From: Pyrenophora tritici-repentis
Lineage: Eukaryota > Ascomycota > Dothideomycetes > Pleosporales > Pleosporaceae
Assembly: GCF_003171515.1 (NCBI RefSeq)
Contig: NC_089396.1
Coordinates: 930,001-994,000, forward strand
Direction: 5' to 3'
DNA length: 64,000 bases
In this document: piece by piece, positions 34,221-44,924 of the stretch
Numbering within the stretch: position 1 is the stretch's first letter
How the letters are laid out: the number at the start of each line of letters is the position of its first letter
Made by a program: the position numbers and the translations under genes
The notes under the pieces: generated by a model
Told to the model about the DNA's origin: nothing
The model's input: only the letters and a program-made list of their open reading frames with translations
Database searches by the model: none

Positions 34221-36042
34221 ATGCCTCCACGCCGCGCTCCTTTTATACATTCAAATGAAGCGGATATTCAGCTTGCTCTCTTATCTGTAAATACTGCCTA
34301 AATTCAAAGTAATCGACGCGCTGCAGTAACCTTTCAAGTCCCACGAACGACGCTGAACGACCGACGCGCTGGTAAGCCTGCGCGCGCAGATTGCCAGCCT
34401 AATTCAAGAAGGCTTACCTAGAGAGAAGAGGAGGTGATTGTCAGCCATATCCTTCACCTAGATCAGCGTGGATTTGCGCCTACCTACGCAGCTATACGTG
34501 ATATGGCTGATAAGCTGCTAGCTGCGCGCAGCGCTAGGCAGGTTGGGCAGAAGTGGCCAGCCAACTTAGTTAAGCGTACAGATAGTCTTCGGACGTGTTT
34601 CTGTCAGATAGCAGGGTTACTCGACGTTGGCAGCAACCAATCAGCGTAGAGAGGGTCAGTGCGCCCCTCAAGAGGGCCACAAGCGCGGACACACGATAGA
34701 CAGAACACAATACAGACAATCATCAACATCCATCACTTTTGTGCAATATCTCATTATATCTGACAGTTTCAACCGAGCGTACGATAGGCAGAGAGCTCTG
34801 TGTAAGGATGCGACATTAATAAAGAGGTGGTTTAAGCTAGTAGAAAAGACAAAGGCTAAGCTTGGTATCTGCGATGAGGACGTCTACAACTTTGATGAAG
34901 CTGGCTTTATAATGGGCAAGATTACAACGCAGCTGGTTATAATAGGGGCAGAAAGGAGAGGCAGGCCAAAGACTCTTTAGCTAGGCAATCGCGAGTAGGT
35001 AACGCTAATCGCTGCTATCAGCGCTGCTGGCTGGTTAGTGCCACTATTTCTTATCTTCGCTAGTTAGTACTACCTATCAGCGTGGTATGAGGAGGATATC
35101 CTACGCGACTGGGCGATCGCAGTTAGCGATAATGGCTGGACGAATAATGAGCTTGGAGTTGAGTGGCTAAAGCACTTTAACGCTCACACGCAGGCTCGTA
35201 GTGTAGGCGCGCGTCGCCTACTTATCCTTAATAGCTATGAGAGCCACTAATCTCTAGAGTTTCACGAGCTCTGTAAGGAGAACAATATCTATACGCTCTG
35301 TATGCCTCCTCACTCATCTTACCTACTCTAGCCACTTAACGTTGGCTACTTCTCGCCATTAAAGCGCGCGTACAGCCGTGAGGTAGAGAGCCTTATGCGC
35401 AACTATATCAACCACATCACCAAGCTAGAGTTTCTGCCAGCATTCAAGATAGCATTTGATAGAGCATTCACACCAGCCAACATCTGCTCAGCCTTCCGTG
35501 GCGCAGGCCTTGTTCCTCTACAACTAGAGGCTGTTCTATCAAAGCTAGATGTACAGCTGCGTACACCTACTCCTCCAGCACCTGCTCTGCTAGAGGCTCC
35601 CTGGGTAGCTTAAACGCTAAGCAACGCGCGTGAGCCTGAGGCTTAGTCAAACCTAATACGTGAGCGCGTGCGCCAACATAAGAGCTCATCACCAGCTTTA
35701 ATTATTAAGGCAATTAACTAGCTAAAGAAGGGGGCTGAGGTGATGATGCTCTCGGCTGAGCTGATGCGCGATTAGATCACTAGCCTTGAGAGAGCCAACA
35801 GCGCAGCCTCAGCGCGTAGGCGGCGCTCCAAAAGGCGTATACAGAAGCATGGAGTACTTACAAAGGGAGCTGGAGAGGATATACTAGCTCAGAATGAGGC
35901 TGACCAGCAGATTGCTCATGAAGAGCGTCAAGGAGGAGCGCGATTAGGCCTCAGCCAGCGCGCTCAAAGGCGCTGCACTAGGTGCAAGGAGACTGGGCAT
36001 AACTCGCGCACATGCAAGACTAATACTATTAATATAGAGTAG
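34221..36042 (+). pseudogene. Fot1/pogo transposase with multiple nonsense codons
   Basis: From the ATG at 34221 to the stop at 36040-36042. Leaving out the nested insert, the reading frame is exactly 550 codons with no frameshift. It is interrupted by at least eleven stops (34299, 34419, 34978, 34996, 35065, 35248, 35329, 35611, 35644, 35719 and 35773), all TAA or TAG and none TGA. The N-terminal helix-turn-helix part is visible (YAAIRDMADKLL). In the DDE domain the first Asp survives (YNFDEAGF). The second (LILNSYESH) and third (PLNVGYFSPLKRAY) are Asn where the family has Asp. A zinc-knuckle, CTRCKETGHNSRTC, closes the protein. The pattern of C-to-T and G-to-A change is that of RIP. Confidence 0.9.
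34602..34765. mobile_element. Small MITE nested in the Fot1 transposase
   Basis: 164 bp bounded by 9-bp inverted repeats TGTCAGATA and by a 5-bp direct repeat GTTTC (34597-34601 and 34766-34770). Removing the insert plus one GTTTC restores the transposase reading frame in the segment LRTCFNRAYDRQRA, which is strong evidence for a precise insertion. It has no coding capacity. The superfamily is uncertain: a 5-bp duplication is uncommon, and the exact boundary could shift by one base. Confidence 0.75.
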
Positions 36043-36162
36043 TCTACTATATTAATATCTAGTAATAATATTATCGCGTTGTTGAGATATATCGCTTTAA
36101 AGTTGTAGAAGTTGGTGGGGTGGCCGACTCGCTTGCGTGGCCGACTCGCTTGCCAACCACGT

Positions 36163-36585
36163 TACTGAACGAACATATTGGTCTTAGCCACTCAAGACTT
36201 GCAATCACAACATTACTCATCAAACACGTACACTAAGGCATTGTCAAGAATTGAATAGCAGAGAATGATACTACCACTCCATCTTGATGTAATGAGGAAT
36301 TCCTTTTTCCCAGTCACCTTCTCAGTCCCGAAGTCAGTCCCAAGATGCGACCTTGACGATAGAGAGAGAAAGACAAACTCCTTCATATCCAGCACGTGAT
36401 AATCCTCACCATAGCCCCAAGTGAAATAGTGAAAACTGAACCAAGCCCCATCTTTACACCAAGAATCTCAGAATAGCAGGAAATTTCCCGACGCCATAGC
36501 TAAAGCTATGTCCAGGCCACGAGACAGCCCTCATCTTTGTATCCTAGCCCAAGCATTTTCGAGCAAAGAAGCAAGCCGACTCACT
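36163..36585. other. Intergenic, about 420 bp
   Basis: Between the transposon and the small peptide gene. Short frame 36213-36395 on the minus strand has no support. Nothing else seen. Confidence 0.45.
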
Positions 36586-36756
36586 TCACCATTCAGATTG
36601 AGGCAGGGGCTGGGGAGTAGGAATGGTCTTGAAGATAGTCTCGGTGATGGTCACGCCGCGGGTGGGGTAAACAGTCTGGGTGACGGGGGGGTCGGTGGCG
36701 GCGGCAGAGCCGACCATGAGGGTCACGATGGCAAGGAAAGCGGTGGTGAATTGCAT
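36586..36756 (-). CDS. 56-aa secreted peptide without cysteines
   Basis: Start ATG at 36756, stop TGA at 36588-36586, 57 codons. MQFTTAFLAIVTLMVGSAAA is a strong signal peptide, with cleavage near AAA-TD. The mature peptide of about 36 residues is Thr/Pro-rich (TQTVYPTRGVTITETIFKTI) and may be O-glycosylated. It has no cysteine or membrane anchor. Third positions in the gene are strongly C-rich, as in highly expressed genes. A TATA-like box lies about 300 bp upstream, leaving room for a 5' untranslated intron. The TVTxTxT-like pattern resembles fragments of fungal cell-wall or hydrophilin-type proteins, but I recognise no family. It is short enough to be missed by automatic annotation. Confidence 0.65.
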   Translation of the reverse strand: MQFTTAFLAIVTLMVGSAAATDPPVTQTVYPTRGVTITETIFKTIPTPQPLPQSEW

Positions 36757-38464
36757 TTTGGTTGTTGAGTAGATGGGTAGATAGCTGAGGACTGGGGAGG
36801 GTGAAGGGTCAGTTTGGCGGTGTGCAAGGAAAGGATGGTGCGTCTTACGGAGGTGTGCTTTGTGGTCTGGGGGCGTCTGTTAGTGATGCTTGGGAAGAGA
36901 GATGCAGAACATAGGTGACGAAGATGGAGAAGTGAGTTTTGAAGCGCAGAAGCGAGACTTACTTGGAGTTTGTTGGGTTGGTGTGTAGATGGGATGGGAA
37001 GTGCGTTGTGCTGTTGATTTCTGTGAGAAGGGGATGGGTAGCTGCGTGGTATTTATAATGGTTTCGAGGAAAGAACATGCTGGCAGGGATGATTAACTGG
37101 AAGATGGTACAGAGGGTGGGATCGATGAAAATTTCCACGTGCTCGATGGTTCAAGATATGGGGTCAACCGTTACCAGTCACCCTCAAACTCCAGCCAATC
37201 TTGAGGGGCCCAGATTTCTCATGTGATGTGGATGAAGATGGTACATTTCCTGATAACCCATAAACTCTGTTTGTGTGAATTGAAATGCCATGATTTGACG
37301 AAATCTGTACCGAGCTTTTCGATCTCATCTTCCTCTCGTAGTAGACGCTTGGACGTTGGTTCCATGGTCTTGTCCTAGGCAGCGAATATTTGCGGAAGTC
37401 CCTTCCATATCATCCACAAATTTGCCAGTGGATCATTCGCCCTGTCCCATTAAGACCTCCGTACCAATGAAGTAGATCGTGCGAAAAAGCCTCGTATTTC
37501 CTATAGGGTTGTATCCAGAGCTTGGGAGCCAAACGATGGAAAATCCGGGTAAGTGGAACTAGAATCCGCGATAGTGATGTACTTAAAGTCACGCATGGAT
37601 CGAGGTAGTGTACTTGACCACGAAGTCGCACTTCACGCCCCAAGCAACCCCGTCACGCTTTGACGTATTTAGCGCAATTGCATACATCAACTTACGTCAC
37701 TTGATGTGCGCGGGTATTACCAAGACTACCTCGGTCTCCACAAGGGTCTTCCGATCTACCACTGATATACGTATATGACCTAGACCCTTACCTTTTTACG
37801 AATTACGAAAATCACATGATGTTCAACTACTACAATACCTATCTACAGTTAGTTCCGATGGCTCACTACCACCCACGTATCGATGATACTCTTTTACGTG
37901 TATCTGCGTCAAAGAATGCGCCAGCTTCCCCCAGCCAGCTTTCGTATCCTGGATAGCACTATTAATCTAAGAAACATGGACTTAGAAGTCGAATTGCGGC
38001 ACATAAGGGACACGGCAATGCCAAACATCATTATGTTGCAAGATCGCCGGTCGCGCGGTTCTGCAGTTTACCGAGAGGCTCAGCTGGGTGTTCCATCTCT
38101 GACCCACGTGGCATACTCTTGAGTGGTCACATATCATCTCTGGAATTAATAAGAAAGCATTGCAGGTGAGTCGCCAACAGGGGCGGGAATTGTTCATTGA
38201 GATCGTTGAAAATTGAGTACGTCAATGGGTATATGTTCCAATTTAGTTCTGAGTAAGAGTGGCAAGGTCAGCACTGAAGGCAAAGCCGCATGATGGATGT
38301 AGGCTTACTGCTTGGCTATGTAGCCCCTTCCTCCACATACATTCCCTCGAAACGAGCGCTGTACTTCAGCGCCGCCCGTGCATGCCCTCAATAGGCCGAT
38401 GCTAGCATTTGGATATACCCAACATTCTGGACAGATATTGTGCAAAACAGCTTCCTATGTGCCT
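36757..38464. other. Intergenic, about 1.7 kb
   Basis: The left 350 bp is the promoter and leader of the 56-aa peptide. The rest (37100-38460) has overlapping short frames on both strands without motif or bias; I call nothing. Confidence 0.45.
37051..37057 (-). promoter_or_regulatory. Candidate TATA box of the 56-aa secreted peptide
   Basis: TATAAAT on the minus strand, about 300 bp before the start codon. The distance implies a long or spliced leader, so the assignment is tentative. Confidence 0.4.
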
Positions 38465-39760
38465 CTACGCCAGGAGATCGGCAACGTTCATGGGCATCTC
38501 ATCGATCTGAGTAGAGTAGTAGACTATAATCATTAGCAAGTGATACAGCATAGCAGGGAAATGAAACTTACGCTCAATGTCGCGGAGAATGCGCACGTCG
38601 TCCTGGGTGACAAAGTTGATGGCCACACCCTTGCGTCCGAATCGACCGCTTCGACCAATCCTGTGAATGTAGTTCTCGCGGTTCGACGGAAGATCATAGT
38701 TGATGACCAGCGATACTTGTTGAACGTCTATACCACGAGCCCACACATCGGTCGAGATCAGCACGCGCGAGTTAGCCTGGCGGAAGTCTTGCATAATGCT
38801 GTCTCGCTCCCTCTGAGGCATATCTCCGTGCATTGAGGATACAGTAAAGTTGGCCTCGCGCATCTTGTCGGTCAGCCAGTCCACCTTGCGTCGGGTGTTG
38901 CAGAAGATGACGGCCTGTGTAATGGTAAGTGTGTCGTAAAGATCGCAGAGAGTGTCAAACTTCCACTCCTCCTTTTCAATGGCGATGAAGTACTGTTTGA
39001 GACCCTCGAGCGTCAGTTCGTCGCGCTTAACGAGAATGCGCACAGGATCCGTCATGAACTTGGTCGTCATCTCAAGCACATCGTATGGGAGTGTGGCGGA
39101 GACTACAACGACTTGTGTGGCGGGTGGCAGGTAGCGGTAAACGTCGTAGATTTGTTCGCGAAATCCTCGGTTGAGGAGCTCATCGGCTTCGTCGAGAACG
39201 AGCATCTTGATGTTGCGTGTGCGGAGGTTGCGGCGGCGAATCATGTCAGCAACACGTCCTGGTGTTCCAGAGACGACGTGCTGACCATAGTCGAGTTTGC
39301 GGATATCCTCGCCCACGTTTGTTCCTCCAATGCAGGCGTGGCACTGTACGTTCATATAGTCGCCGAGACCCATGATGACCGACTGGATTTGGGTTGCAAG
39401 TTCGCGGGTAGGCGAAAGAACAAGTGCTGTGTCGCATTAGCCTGTGCATTTCCCGTGAAGCCATCTGAACGTACCCTGTGTCTCGCGCACTGCTGTATCG
39501 ATAACCTGGAGGATGGAAATGGAGAAAGTTGCCGTCTTTCCCGTTCCCGACTGCGCCTGTGCAATGGTATCGCGACCTTTGCAGACCTGTACAATAGCAC
39601 GTGACTGCACTGCTGAAGGCGACTCGTATCCGTAGGCGTAGATGCCGCGCAGCAGGTTCTCCTTCAGGTGCATCGCCTCAAACGTCGGCGCTACCGTGAC
39701 CTCCTTGGAGGTGGAGAACTCCATCTTATCGTCGGCATTTCTGTCTATTCCGTCGGCCAT
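38465..39760 (-). CDS. FAL1: DEAD-box RNA helicase FAL1 / eIF4A-III
   Basis: Exons 39760-39475, 39426-38572 and 38523-38465 sum to 1200 nt, 399 aa, the expected length. All DEAD-box motifs are present in order: Q-motif region [10 protein letters not shown], Walker [48 protein letters not shown], and [13 protein letters not shown]. The C terminus [17 protein letters not shown] is diagnostic of the FAL1/eIF4A3 branch rather than translation factor eIF4A. The protein is a nuclear ATP-dependent RNA helicase, needed for small-subunit rRNA processing in yeast and the core of the exon junction complex in other eukaryotes. The last exon of 59 nt and the 49-nt first intron are canonical. Divergent from the SF3a60 gene. 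Confidence 0.97.
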
Positions 39761-40049
39761 TTTGTGTGTAGTTTGGTCGTGTGCGCTGGGTGGATATTGC
39801 AAAATCACCGTTCACTGTCAAGACCTGCGCGACAAAGTTTGGGAGAAGTCGCGCCCGAGCTTTGCGGAGGGCCGGAGCCTCGGCGAACTAGCTCCGCCTA
39901 CTAAGTTAGCGCGTTTTCTAGATTTATGTCAGCCGCGACCCGCGACAGGATCCATCAGCTTGACAACATCAACGCCGCAAAGGTCTGCACACCTGATATC
40001 GTATAACTCTCATACAGAAGACTCATAGAAACTGCAGGCGACCGCAACT
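39761..40049. promoter_or_regulatory. Divergent promoter between FAL1 and SF3a60
   Basis: 289 bp between the start codons of two RNA-processing genes. GC-rich centre, no TATA box. Probably bidirectional, which would allow co-expression. Confidence 0.5.
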
Positions 40050-41588
40050 ATGCTTTTGGAAGATCAGCGCCAGCTCCATGAGGACCTGGAGCGTCTCGAG
40101 GACGCTGCAGCAGAGCGACTTCTTGATGACCCCCCACATGTAAGTATTACCTTTGTGCCTATCGCCATCTTGTTCCTAACACCTCGCTAGATTCGCGATC
40201 GTCTTGCACGTGACCATGACATTGCGCGATTCTTGCAACAGATCGAGAGCCAGTCGAGTCGCCTGTTGAAGATCTACGAAGATGAGGACGGCAAGAGGGA
40301 GGACGAGGTTCGCAGTCTCACCCACGGTGACCCCATGGAGTCTTTCATGCAGCAAATTGCTGAAATTAGAGACTTCCACAACCGATACCCCAACGAACCC
40401 GTCGAGAACCTGGAAAAGGTTTACAAGAAGCGATCACCAGAAGATTACATACAGTCAGTAGCAGCTATCGGCTCAATGTTCACTGGCGAGGAAGGCTTTG
40501 GTCGGTTCTTTGACCTAAGTACACTGCATGTTCAGTACTCCAACATCGACGTTTTACGGGACAAGCGCCGCCTTAGCTACCTCCAATTCCTTGATCATTT
40601 CGACATATTCACCCCTCCCGAGCGTCAGAAAAAGCTAAAGTCCGAAGATTACTTTCGCTGGCTAAAAGCCATGCAAGATTATCTCGAGAACTTTATGCGG
40701 CGAACGAAGCCCCTCGAGAACTTGGAGAAACTGTTCGCTAACTTCGACAAAGAGTTCGAGGAGCTGTGGGCGAAGGACGAGGTTCCGGGTTGGGAGAAAG
40801 ACAACGCTGAATCCGCCACAGCCAACGGCGAAGCACAAGGGGAGGGCATATGGTGCGCGGCATGCAAGAAGGGTTTCTCGAAAGAGACAGTCTTCGAAAA
40901 CCATCTGACGGGCAAAAAGCACAAGAAGGCGTTACAAGAGAGTCAGAATGGTGCGCAAGACATAAAGCAGGCGAACGGTGCCTCTGCCGATATTCATCGC
41001 TTCAAGGAGCGTGCTGTTGCTGAGCGAGAGTTCCGGATCAAGAAACTGGTTGCAGCCATGCAGACGGAGCGTAGCGACACCAAGGTGAATGTTGAGCGGA
41101 AGCAAGGCATGACCGAACGGGAGCGACAGCAAGAGTTGGAGCAGCTCTATTCTGAGGGACTCGAAGACGGTGCGAAGGACGACGACAAAGATTCCGACGG
41201 TGAGGGCACGATTGCCAACCCACTGAAGCTACCCCTTGCCTGGGACGGAAAGCCCATCCCCTTCTGGCTATACAAGCTTCATGGCCTCGGTCAAGAGCTT
41301 CCCTGTGAGATTTGTGGAAACTTTGTCTACAAGGGCAGACGCGCTTTCGACAAGCATTTCAATGAGCCCCGCCATATTCATGGTCTCAAGTGTCTTGGTA
41401 TTACCAACGCTACTCTCTTCCGCGAGATTACCAGTATCGAAGAAGCAGAGGCCCTGTGGCGCAAGATCCAAAAGGACAAGAAGAAGGAGAGGGCGCTTGC
41501 AGAGAACGTCGTCGAGATGGAGGATAGTGAAGGCAACGTCATGCCTGAGAAGGTCTACAGGGATTTGGCTGCTGCGGGTATGCTCTGA
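40050..41588 (+). CDS. Splicing factor 3a subunit 3 (SF3a60/Prp9)
   Basis: Exons 40050-40139 and 40191-41588 sum to 1488 nt, 495 aa, as in other species (about 500). It is a component of the SF3a heterotrimer of the U2 snRNP, required for prespliceosome assembly in the nucleus. The N-terminal 30 codons (MLLEDQRQLHEDLERLEDAA) lie on a separate exon and match the family. RYPNEPVENLEKVYKKRSPEDY is typical of the central part. Two zinc fingers are visible: CAACKKGFSKETVFENHLTG with the following KKH, and CEICGNFVYKGRRAFDKHF with RH after it. The latter and the C-terminal GLKCLGITNATLFREITSI form the most conserved block. Ends MPEKVYRDLAAAGML. Confidence 0.97.
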
Positions 41589-42370
41589 GCGCAGAAAGGG
41601 AACGGGTGCATGCTTTCATGTCCCCGTCAACCTATACGGCGCGGAGAAGCCATGCACTGCCGCTGTCGTCTTCTCGCCACATTCGGATCTCTCTACATCT
41701 ACTCTCATACCCAAGTTGGGGCAAGTCAAACCTGATTGCCCGTTTTGATTTCTATCACATTCACCGCATTGTTTTATTCTTTTCATCTACCACGTACCTT
41801 TACATTTCAAAACGAAACTGACTCTTTAGATTCTTGTGCATGGCTGGCGTATGGGGTTTCATCAGGGAAAAGCGGATCAATCTGGTGGTCCTGTCTGTTC
41901 AAGACCTTGAAGGCTCGAGGTAGCTTTGTAAATTATCACGCTTGAAAGCGGATCTTAGTCAATGTTCAGAATGAAAGACTATATAAACTTGAAATGTGTC
42001 ATTGCTTCATAGGTAGTGAAAAGCGCATCCACCAACTACCACCTAGGCAAGCTGAATCTTGTAGCACGCAGACGTTTTGCTTGATTTAGTTTCAATAGGT
42101 CTAAATGCGGAGTTCTCCGTCATTACTTTTGCGGATAACCTTATGAAGTTGCGTTTCCGATCTATAGTGCCCATATGGCTTGGAGCCGAAGATGTGGTAC
42201 CTGGAGAGTAGCACCAAAACGCAATGATCTGGAATCCCTCCAGCTTGTTCGTTGGCAGGGTAGGGGTGGCTGGGGCGATGTTCACGGGATTGGCTTGGGT
42301 GGGGCAGTCGTGGCACCAAGAGGGATAATTCTGCGACACACCCCGGGAAAGACCTGGATGGTTTCTACCT

Positions 42371-42509
42371 ATACTGGAGAAGCTGTCTGGGAAGCGATAT
42401 CGTCATATTGTTGGGCTTATTGGATGCTATGAACATCCATCACGACGCCTCTATCAGCTAGGTCTTTTGATCCGGCCTGTTGCCGAATGCGATCTGTCAG
42501 AGTATCTAG
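42371..42509 (+). pseudogene. Protein kinase domain fragment
   Basis: The frame reads ILEKLSGKRYRHIVGLIGCY and continues into LGLLIRPVAECDLSEYL, which fits the segment around the alpha-C helix and hinge of fungal Ser/Thr kinases (the family usually has HIV.L.G.Y and LL..PVA..DL). No glycine loop or catalytic HRD/DFG is found nearby. The frame runs straight into the MITE at 42510. It is therefore a broken remnant, recognised by motif resemblance only. Confidence 0.5.
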
Positions 42510-42638
42510 CAGACTTGTCAACAATCAAGCCGATCGGCGGCTTGATTCCTATCTAGGGTTGACACGAGCCTACTGTAGGGACATGCACACCTAATTAGGA
42601 ATCAAGCCTGTAGATCGGCTTGATTGTTGACAAGTCTG
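42510..42638. mobile_element. hAT-type MITE, 129 bp
   Basis: A 26-bp perfect terminal inverted repeat (CAGACTTGTCAACAATCAAG then CCGATC), followed by further matching inner sequence. The flanks are an 8-bp direct repeat with one mismatch, GTATCTAG (42502-42509) and GTATATAG (42639-42646). An 8-bp target and CAGA termini point to hAT. It shares TGTCAACAA and GGCTTGATTC words at equivalent positions with the MITE at 24046, so the two are related. Inserted in the kinase fragment. Confidence 0.8.
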
Positions 42639-44810
42639 GTATATAGAGTATATGAACACACTCTAGGAATCTATCAGTCTTAGAACGGCCAACAAGCATA
42701 CCGCCTTGCTCAATGTGGCCCACAAAGAACATGATGTCTTGAACGAAGTTTCTAGGCTCGTGGGATTTTCTCCGGAAGCTTCGACATCAGGCCGTTGCAT
42801 TGAACGTAAAGTAAGGGTACTGGGAAATATATGATAGATCGACGCGATACCTACATACTTTAAAAAGCCAGCGCATACCTGCATGACGACTATATGATCA
42901 GGCACATGAAATATAAAGCCTTCTCAGGTTCTTCCGTCCTCAAATTGGCCTCTGGCTGACAGATTTCTGTCAGTCCCTAGATGTCTCCGAACTGAGTAAC
43001 AGTAACAGACAACGAGGCAACTATATCAGCCACGTATCATGTAACTAAGAGACAATCACGGGAGAGCGTTACTACTATGGAAGATCTGGGGACATATTTA
43101 GGCTTGCCTGCATCTACTTCGAAATGATATGTAGATTATGCGGGAATTCTAGTAGCGAGATTAGTGCACGCTAGGGGAAAGGCTATCCGTATCAGGTCGA
43201 AAAATGGCTTAAAATGCTGCTCAAGAGCAACAAGAGCAATCAAGGTAGTCCAAGGGTACAGCATCTCGTATAGCTCGTCAAAACAATGATGGCTCACGAC
43301 GTCGAGACGCGCCCATGTATCAGCCAAGTGGTGCATTCGTAAAAGTTGGAATTTCAGGGCTCTCATTCTTTAGAGCTTGCTGTTCTTGAAACGAAACGCT
43401 GCCACATACGTCACGAACCAGCACTAAATGCCGATGTATTGGAGACTGACCATTTTGTCTCGAGCTTCTTTCAGTTCTCTTCTTCTCGACGTGATTAATA
43501 GGTTACGGTTCCCATGATACCGATAGCTTCCCCTCTATATTGAGCGGAGCCCAATCCGCTATTCCTTCCAAGGTCATCTCGGGTTGCTTGCTCTTTCACA
43601 TATATCCCCCGCACATGTTATGAATTAGGACGCGCGCGCAAACCAGCACAGCCCCGAATCAAACCTGGCGGTAGCACACATCCTATCTTCCGTATGTTGC
43701 GATAGGTAGCGCCGAAAATAACGCTTTCTGTAGCAGTGTAGTAGCAAAAACAATACGTCTATACAGGTAACTGATCTGGGGTAATAGGACGAAGTTGTTG
43801 GATTACAAGGGATCAGCGGTTCTAGAGTTGCCCGTATCACCTCAACAAAATACCAAGGCATGAGGTACAGTTGGACAACAATTTAGAGACTAGTTTTGTC
43901 CGTATAGACGCCGCGAAGTCACCTGGGCAGTGGTGGGCCTTGCTGCGAAGCGAGCGCAAGGCTGTCCCCATCGATATCAAAGCCTGTCCAACCTGTGACC
44001 TGGCCAGCGGTTGCCGAGAAGAGTGTTGTATAGTTGATTGTGCGATGAGGCAGTGATGTCGATATTTTGATTAAAAAAGCACTGTCGGGAGCCTTGGGTC
44101 CATGCTTGGAACACCAAACGAAATCGGGGCTGCGGGATTGCCGGATAGCAGAGACACAAAGCCGGAACATTTGCGGCATGTCAAGCCCGGGCACGTCGTT
44201 TATGCCCGGAGCGATATGAGGCTTTATCGCAAGGCCGGGACCTCTCCTGTAGGTTTGCGCGAGGCGGACATTCATGTACCTAAACCTGTTTCAGTGTTTC
44301 GTCGAAAGCTCGTCCGTTTCTACTGGTTCCGGACGTTCCCTTGAGATTGCGACACCACCGAGCAAATCTCTATGGTTCATTAATCGGGAAAGCATGGCGA
44401 CCAGCGGTGACGGTACTGGGGCTAACCGTGCAGAGGCGAATAGGACAAATTGTCGTGGTATGTCTGCATGTTGCCAAGATGCTTGGGTTCCGGAGCTTGA
44501 AACACCTGATCCTCCCCAGATCTTGGCCGCAGCGGAAACAACCAGGATTTTTTTGGTGAGCGCAAGGCTTGGCTACGACTTAAGTGTGTTTCGACGAGTC
44601 GTTGGCGTTCCTGTAATCATTCCAGATTGAGGCGGATACCAAGGATTACTCTATTGGGCCGCTTGTCATGGGCTCATGGTGGTCCACAGTGCCGTAGTAC
44701 GACTGGAATAGATGAAAAAAAGTGATTTGGCGATGGAGATTACAGCGGCGAGGTTGCACAGTCCTCTATGATAGGAAATGACGTCCGTGAGGATGTGCAA
44801 AGTCGTCTTG

Positions 44811-44818
44811 TATAAGTA
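44811..44818 (+). promoter_or_regulatory. TATA box of the AA9 gene
   Basis: TATAAGTA about 107 bp before the ATG, with a C/T/A-rich leader (TCTATCAACATGAAG). The spacing mirrors that of the GH10 xylanase. Confidence 0.55.
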
Positions 44819-44924
44819 TCTCACAATCACCATTACAACAAAATCATCGCAGTCACCGGCTTTCGATACCAACTACCACTTTCACTTCTTCTGAACATAT
44901 TCATTCATTCTTTTCTCTATCAAC

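Larger units (their letters stand above)
34140..36162 (+). mobile_element. Fot1/pogo-type DNA transposon, 2023 bp, inactivated
   Basis: Flanked by TA target duplications (34138-34139 and 36163-36164) with 57-bp terminal inverted repeats differing at one base (A versus G at position 5). Each terminus contains a tandem 17-bp repeat, GCAAGCGAGTCGGCCAC twice. The interior encodes a Fot1/Tigger-like transposase (see separate entry). Size, TA target and transposase type identify the Tc1/mariner-pogo superfamily. The length includes a nested 164-bp MITE plus its 5-bp target duplication; without them the element is 1854 bp, typical for Fot1. It is not mobile by itself because its transposase is broken, though intact ends could be mobilised in trans. 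Confidence 0.93.
41589..44924. other. Gene-poor region of about 3.3 kb
   Basis: Apart from a kinase fragment and a MITE (separate entries) no gene is supported. Frames between 43870 and 44630 on both strands have no motif. The right end is the AA9 promoter. Confidence 0.5.

Noticed and set aside
34140..36162. Retrotransposon, because of the CCHC zinc knuckle at the C terminus
   Set aside because: No reverse transcriptase or long terminal repeats; TA duplication, inverted ends and DDE motifs place it in Fot1/pogo, some of which carry such knuckles.
43871..44630. Overlapping plus and minus frames of 60-118 codons
   Set aside because: No motif, codon bias or joining introns; neighbouring sequence is gene-poor.
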